DNA from: Mycobacterium sp.
GTDB lineage: Bacteria > Actinomycetota > Actinomycetes > Mycobacteriales > Mycobacteriaceae
Direction of reading: 5' to 3'
NCBI GenBank assembly: GCA_020438915.1
Contig: JAGQTR010000286.1
Coordinates: 1 to 8,249 of the forward strand
Length of the DNA stretch: 8,249 bases
How positions within the stretch are numbered: the stretch's first letter is position 1; every line of letters starts with the position of its first letter. The translations under genes were made by a program, and so were the position numbers. Below the pieces are notes generated by a model. The model was given only the letters and a program-made list of their open reading frames with translations, searched no databases and was not told the origin of the DNA. This document shows positions 5,734 through 8,249 of the stretch, in pieces.

Positions 5734-7164
5734 TTGAGCGACGACAGCGTCAGGCTTGGGCTGCAGGACCTGCTGTTCATCTACGGCGAGACATCGAATT
5801 CGAAGATGCACGTCGCGGGGCTGCTGCCGTTCACCCCGCCGGCCGACGTTCCGCGCGACTACCTGCGGGACATGATCGACGAGGCCCGGCGCCAAGACGT
5901 GGTGTCGCCGTGGAACCGTAAACTCGCCCACCCGCGGTTGCAGTTCAGCCCGGTACATGACTGGGTGACCGACGAGGACTTCGATTTCGACTATCACGTC
6001 CGCCGTTCGGCGCTGGCCAGCCCCGGTGACGAACGGGAGCTGGGCATCCTGGTTTCCCGGCTGCACAGCAACCACCTCGATCTGACTCGTCCGCCGTGGG
6101 AAATTCACGTCATCGAGGGACTCGAGGGCGGACGGTTCGCTTTCTACATGAAGATTCACCACGCCCTCGTCGATGGCTACAGCGCGATGAAGATGTTGGC
6201 GCGCAGTCTGTCCACCGACCCGGCATCGCGTGACACCCGGATGTTCTTCAATGTGCCCACGCCGCCGCGCACACGACCCCCGACAACCGAGTCCGGGGCC
6301 TCGTTCAACCCCCTCACGTACACGATGCGCACGCTCGGCGGCATCAGTTCAGCGGTCACTGGCGGCGTCAGCTCGGCGATCGATCTGACCAATGCACTGG
6401 TCAACACCCAGATCCGGCGGGACGGCGAGTACGCCCACATCGCGGGTTCGGCCTCGGCACCGCACAGCATCCTCAACAAACGGATCAGTCGCAATCGACG
6501 TTTCGCCACCCAGCAGTACGAGTTCGATCGGCTGAAGGCACTGAGCTCTCAGCACGGGTCGACGCTCAACGATGTGGCACTGGCGATCATCGGCGGCGGT
6601 CTGCGCAAGTTCCTCACCGATATCGACGAGTTGCCGGAGCGCTCGCTGATCGCGTTCCTGCCGGTCAACGTTCGGCCCAAGGGTGACGAGGGTGGCGGAA
6701 ACGCGGTGGGAGCCATCCTGGCTCCGATGGGCACCGACATCGAGGATCCGATCGAGCGTTTGGAGACGATCACAGCCGCGACCCAGGCGGCCAAGGCGCA
6801 GTTGCGGACGATGTCGACGACGGCCATCCTCGCCTACACAGCGGCACTGCTGGCTCCCGCGGGCGGACAGATCGCGGGCGCCCTCACCGGTGTGCACACG
6901 CCGTGGCCGTACACCTTCAACTTGTGCGTATCCAACGTCCCGGGACCGCGGGAATCGTTGTACTTCAACGGTTCCCGGCTGGAAGCCACCTATCCGGTGT
7001 CCATTCCGATGCACGGGATGGCGCTGAACGTCACGCTGCAGAGCTACGCCGAGACGATGAACTTCGGCTTCGTCGGCTGCCGGGATGCCCTGCCACACCT
7101 GCAGCGGCTCGCGGTGTACACCGGCGACGCACTGGCCGAACTGGAGAAGGCCTCGCTGCGCTGA
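5734..7164 (+). CDS. WS/DGAT family acyltransferase (wax ester synthase / diacylglycerol acyltransferase)
   Basis: A 476-residue enzyme that would transfer an acyl group from acyl-CoA to a long-chain alcohol or diacylglycerol, making wax esters or triacylglycerol at the membrane. The N-terminus RLGLQDLLFIYGETSNSKMH is the usual family opening. LDLTRPPWE (115-123) matches the PLDxxxPxW motif. The catalytic HHALVDG is at 142-148, with His143 as the general base. LNDVALA (278-284) matches the conserved NDV segment, and VSNVPGP in the C-terminal half is also typical. TTG is the start because AGGAG is 5 nt upstream, and the next in-frame Met (25) would remove the conserved opening. Mycobacteria carry many paralogues, so I give no tgs number. 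It sits 69 bp behind selO on the same strand and converges on the regulator gene. Whether it favours TAG or wax ester cannot be read. Confidence 0.9.
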   Translation: MSDDSVRLGLQDLLFIYGETSNSKMHVAGLLPFTPPADVPRDYLRDMIDEARRQDVVSPWNRKLAHPRLQFSPVHDWVTDEDFDFDYHVRRSALASPGDERELGILVSRLHSNHLDLTRPPWEIHVIEGLEGGRFAFYMKIHHALVDGYSAMKMLARSLSTDPASRDTRMFFNVPTPPRTRPPTTESGASFNPLTYTMRTLGGISSAVTGGVSSAIDLTNALVNTQIRRDGEYAHIAGSASAPHSILNKRISRNRRFATQQYEFDRLKALSSQHGSTLNDVALAIIGGGLRKFLTDIDELPERSLIAFLPVNVRPKGDEGGGNAVGAILAPMGTDIEDPIERLETITAATQAAKAQLRTMSTTAILAYTAALLAPAGGQIAGALTGVHTPWPYTFNLCVSNVPGPRESLYFNGSRLEATYPVSIPMHGMALNVTLQSYAETMNFGFVGCRDALPHLQRLAVYTGDALAELEKASLR

Positions 7165-7210
7165 GCTTCAAGCCGCACCCACCGGTCGACAACGAGACCA
7201 TCGAGTCGTT
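7165..7210. other. 46-bp convergent intergenic gap
   Basis: The acyltransferase and the regulator end facing each other here. Only a weak 5-bp inverted repeat (AACGA at 7190-7194, TCGTT at 7206-7210) is visible, with no T-run, so I do not call a terminator. Confidence 0.5.
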
Positions 7211-8249
7211 TCAGGCCAGCCCTGCGTCGATCAGCAGACGCGGCAGCCCGAGTTCGGCGCACTTGGCTGCGACCGGGACCAACTCCTCCCGGGCCTGCGC
7301 AGCTCGGCCAACAGCGGTGAGGGTTTCGACGTAGAGCACCTGCGCCTGCAACGCCGCCAGCGGTCGGCGGCCGCCATCGATCGCCGCGCAGAGTTCGCCG
7401 GCCCGTCGGCACGCCTGCGTGTGGTCGTCGGCCGACTCACTGGCCGCTAGCAGCCGAATGGCCGAGTCTTCGTGGAGTTCGGCCGTCATCGTGGCAATTC
7501 CACTGTCGCTGCCGACGGTGCGGGGTGATAGCACACCGGCGGCAACCTCCGCAGGCAGCTCGAAGCCCAGCCGGATGCGTTCGTTGGTGATTCTGGCGGC
7601 AAGACGCGGCAGCTGCAGCTGGTCGGCGGCCTTCGCCCCGGCCGCGAGACGCTCAGCTGCCGACCCACGATCCCCCTGCGCCGCATCGATCCGCGCGCCG
7701 ATCACATACCGGGCGGCCAAACAGTCCACTCCGCCGCCATCGGATCCGAGCAGGTAACTCTCCTCTATCAGATTCCTCGCTTCGTCCAGATCGCCGGTCT
7801 CGTAGAGCAATTCGCCCAGAAGCGCCCCCGCGAGCCGGGCCGCATGCGACTGCGGGCCGATTTCGGCACCGATCCGGAATGCCGTTCGAAAGTTCTGCAG
7901 GGCTGTTGGAATGTCGAGTTGCTGCCGGGCAGCCATCCCCCCGAAGCAATGGCCGTCAGCGATGGCGAACGGTCCCATCATTTCCTGGTAGGGCGCAGCC
8001 CACTCGAGCAGTCGGTGTGTGGCATCGAAGTCGAAGCGGCAGACGGCGGCGATCGCCGCGACGTTCCCGGCGACCCCCGGTACCCGCGGAGGCAGGGTGT
8101 CGGGCCTCGACATCGTCTCGGCGAGTAGATCATCCACCCGTTCGAAGCGATCGGCATAGCTGTCTGCGACAGCGCGCAACACGTCGGCTTCAGCTCGCAG
8201 ATCGGCCCGGGCCGTCTCCGGCAGGTCCGCGCGGCCCAGCGCCGCCTCG
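7211..8249 (-). CDS. C-terminal TPR-like part of a large regulator, probably PknK / MalT-type (cut by window edge)
   Basis: The last 346 codons of a larger protein, open to the right edge. The sequence is almost all alpha-helical, with degenerate helix-turn-helix pairs of TPR type. Examples are ATHRLLEWAAPYQEMM, GGMAARQQLDIPTALQNF, RLAGALLGELLYETGDLDEA, RNLIEESYLLG and GDRGSAAERLAAGAKAADQL. This resembles the C-terminal region of mycobacterial PknK (Ser/Thr kinase plus STAND ATPase plus TPR-like domain) and of MalT/LuxR-type regulators. The protein ends at PRLLIDAGLA with no LuxR helix-turn-helix, which fits PknK better than a LuxR activator. The kinase and ATPase parts would lie right of the window, so this is an inference. 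Such regulators bind ligands or partners through the TPR part. It is convergent with the acyltransferase, so no shared transcript is expected. A GTG at 8182 is not the true start because the frame stays open upstream. Confidence 0.6.
   Translation of the reverse strand, partial: EAALGRADLPETARADLRAEADVLRAVADSYADRFERVDDLLAETMSRPDTLPPRVPGVAGNVAAIAAVCRFDFDATHRLLEWAAPYQEMMGPFAIADGHCFGGMAARQQLDIPTALQNFRTAFRIGAEIGPQSHAARLAGALLGELLYETGDLDEARNLIEESYLLGSDGGGVDCLAARYVIGARIDAAQGDRGSAAERLAAGAKAADQLQLPRLAARITNERIRLGFELPAEVAAGVLSPRTVGSDSGIATMTAELHEDSAIRLLAASESADDHTQACRRAGELCAAIDGGRRPLAALQAQVLYVETLTAVGRAAQAREELVPVAAKCAELGLPRLLIDAGLA

Overview
The window looks like a chromosomal segment from a high-GC actinobacterium, most likely a Mycobacterium/Mycolicibacterium-type organism. 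Evidence: strong GC bias at third codon positions, frequent GTG and TTG starts, a lipoprotein with a classic lipobox, a WS/DGAT acyltransferase with HHxxxDG, a flavin-free-type methylenetetrahydrofolate reductase (MTHFR) of the mycobacterial kind, and a PknK/MalT-like regulator. I see no tRNA, rRNA, CRISPR array, insertion sequence or phage gene.

Layout. A minus-strand block runs from about 2840 down to 1. In transcription order it holds the MTHFR-like enzyme (2840-1938), a small His-containing four-helix membrane protein (1855-1427), a zeta-toxin-like P-loop kinase carrying an N-terminal signal peptide (1406-447), and the N-terminus of a HrpA-type DEAH RNA helicase (364 to the left edge). 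A divergent intergenic region (2841-3018) follows, with a plausible promoter for the minus block. A plus-strand block then runs from 3019 to 7164: a secreted lipoprotein with a predicted beta-propeller-like body, a SelO/YdiU protein adenylyltransferase starting 9 bp after it, and a WS/DGAT acyltransferase 69 bp further on. At the right edge a minus-strand gene converges on the acyltransferase. It is the C-terminal, TPR-like part of a large regulator, probably PknK-like, and it runs off the window.

How the genes may work together. The MTHFR makes 5-methyl-THF for methionine synthesis. SelO AMPylates proteins, and the acyltransferase makes storage or surface lipids. The most unusual item is the zeta-like kinase. 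The family normally acts on UDP-GlcNAc in the cytoplasm beside an antitoxin, yet this copy appears exported, has no antitoxin neighbour, and sits 20 bp behind a small membrane protein. The lipoprotein-SelO pair is tightly spaced and probably co-translated. All functions are read from sequence motifs; no homology search was possible.
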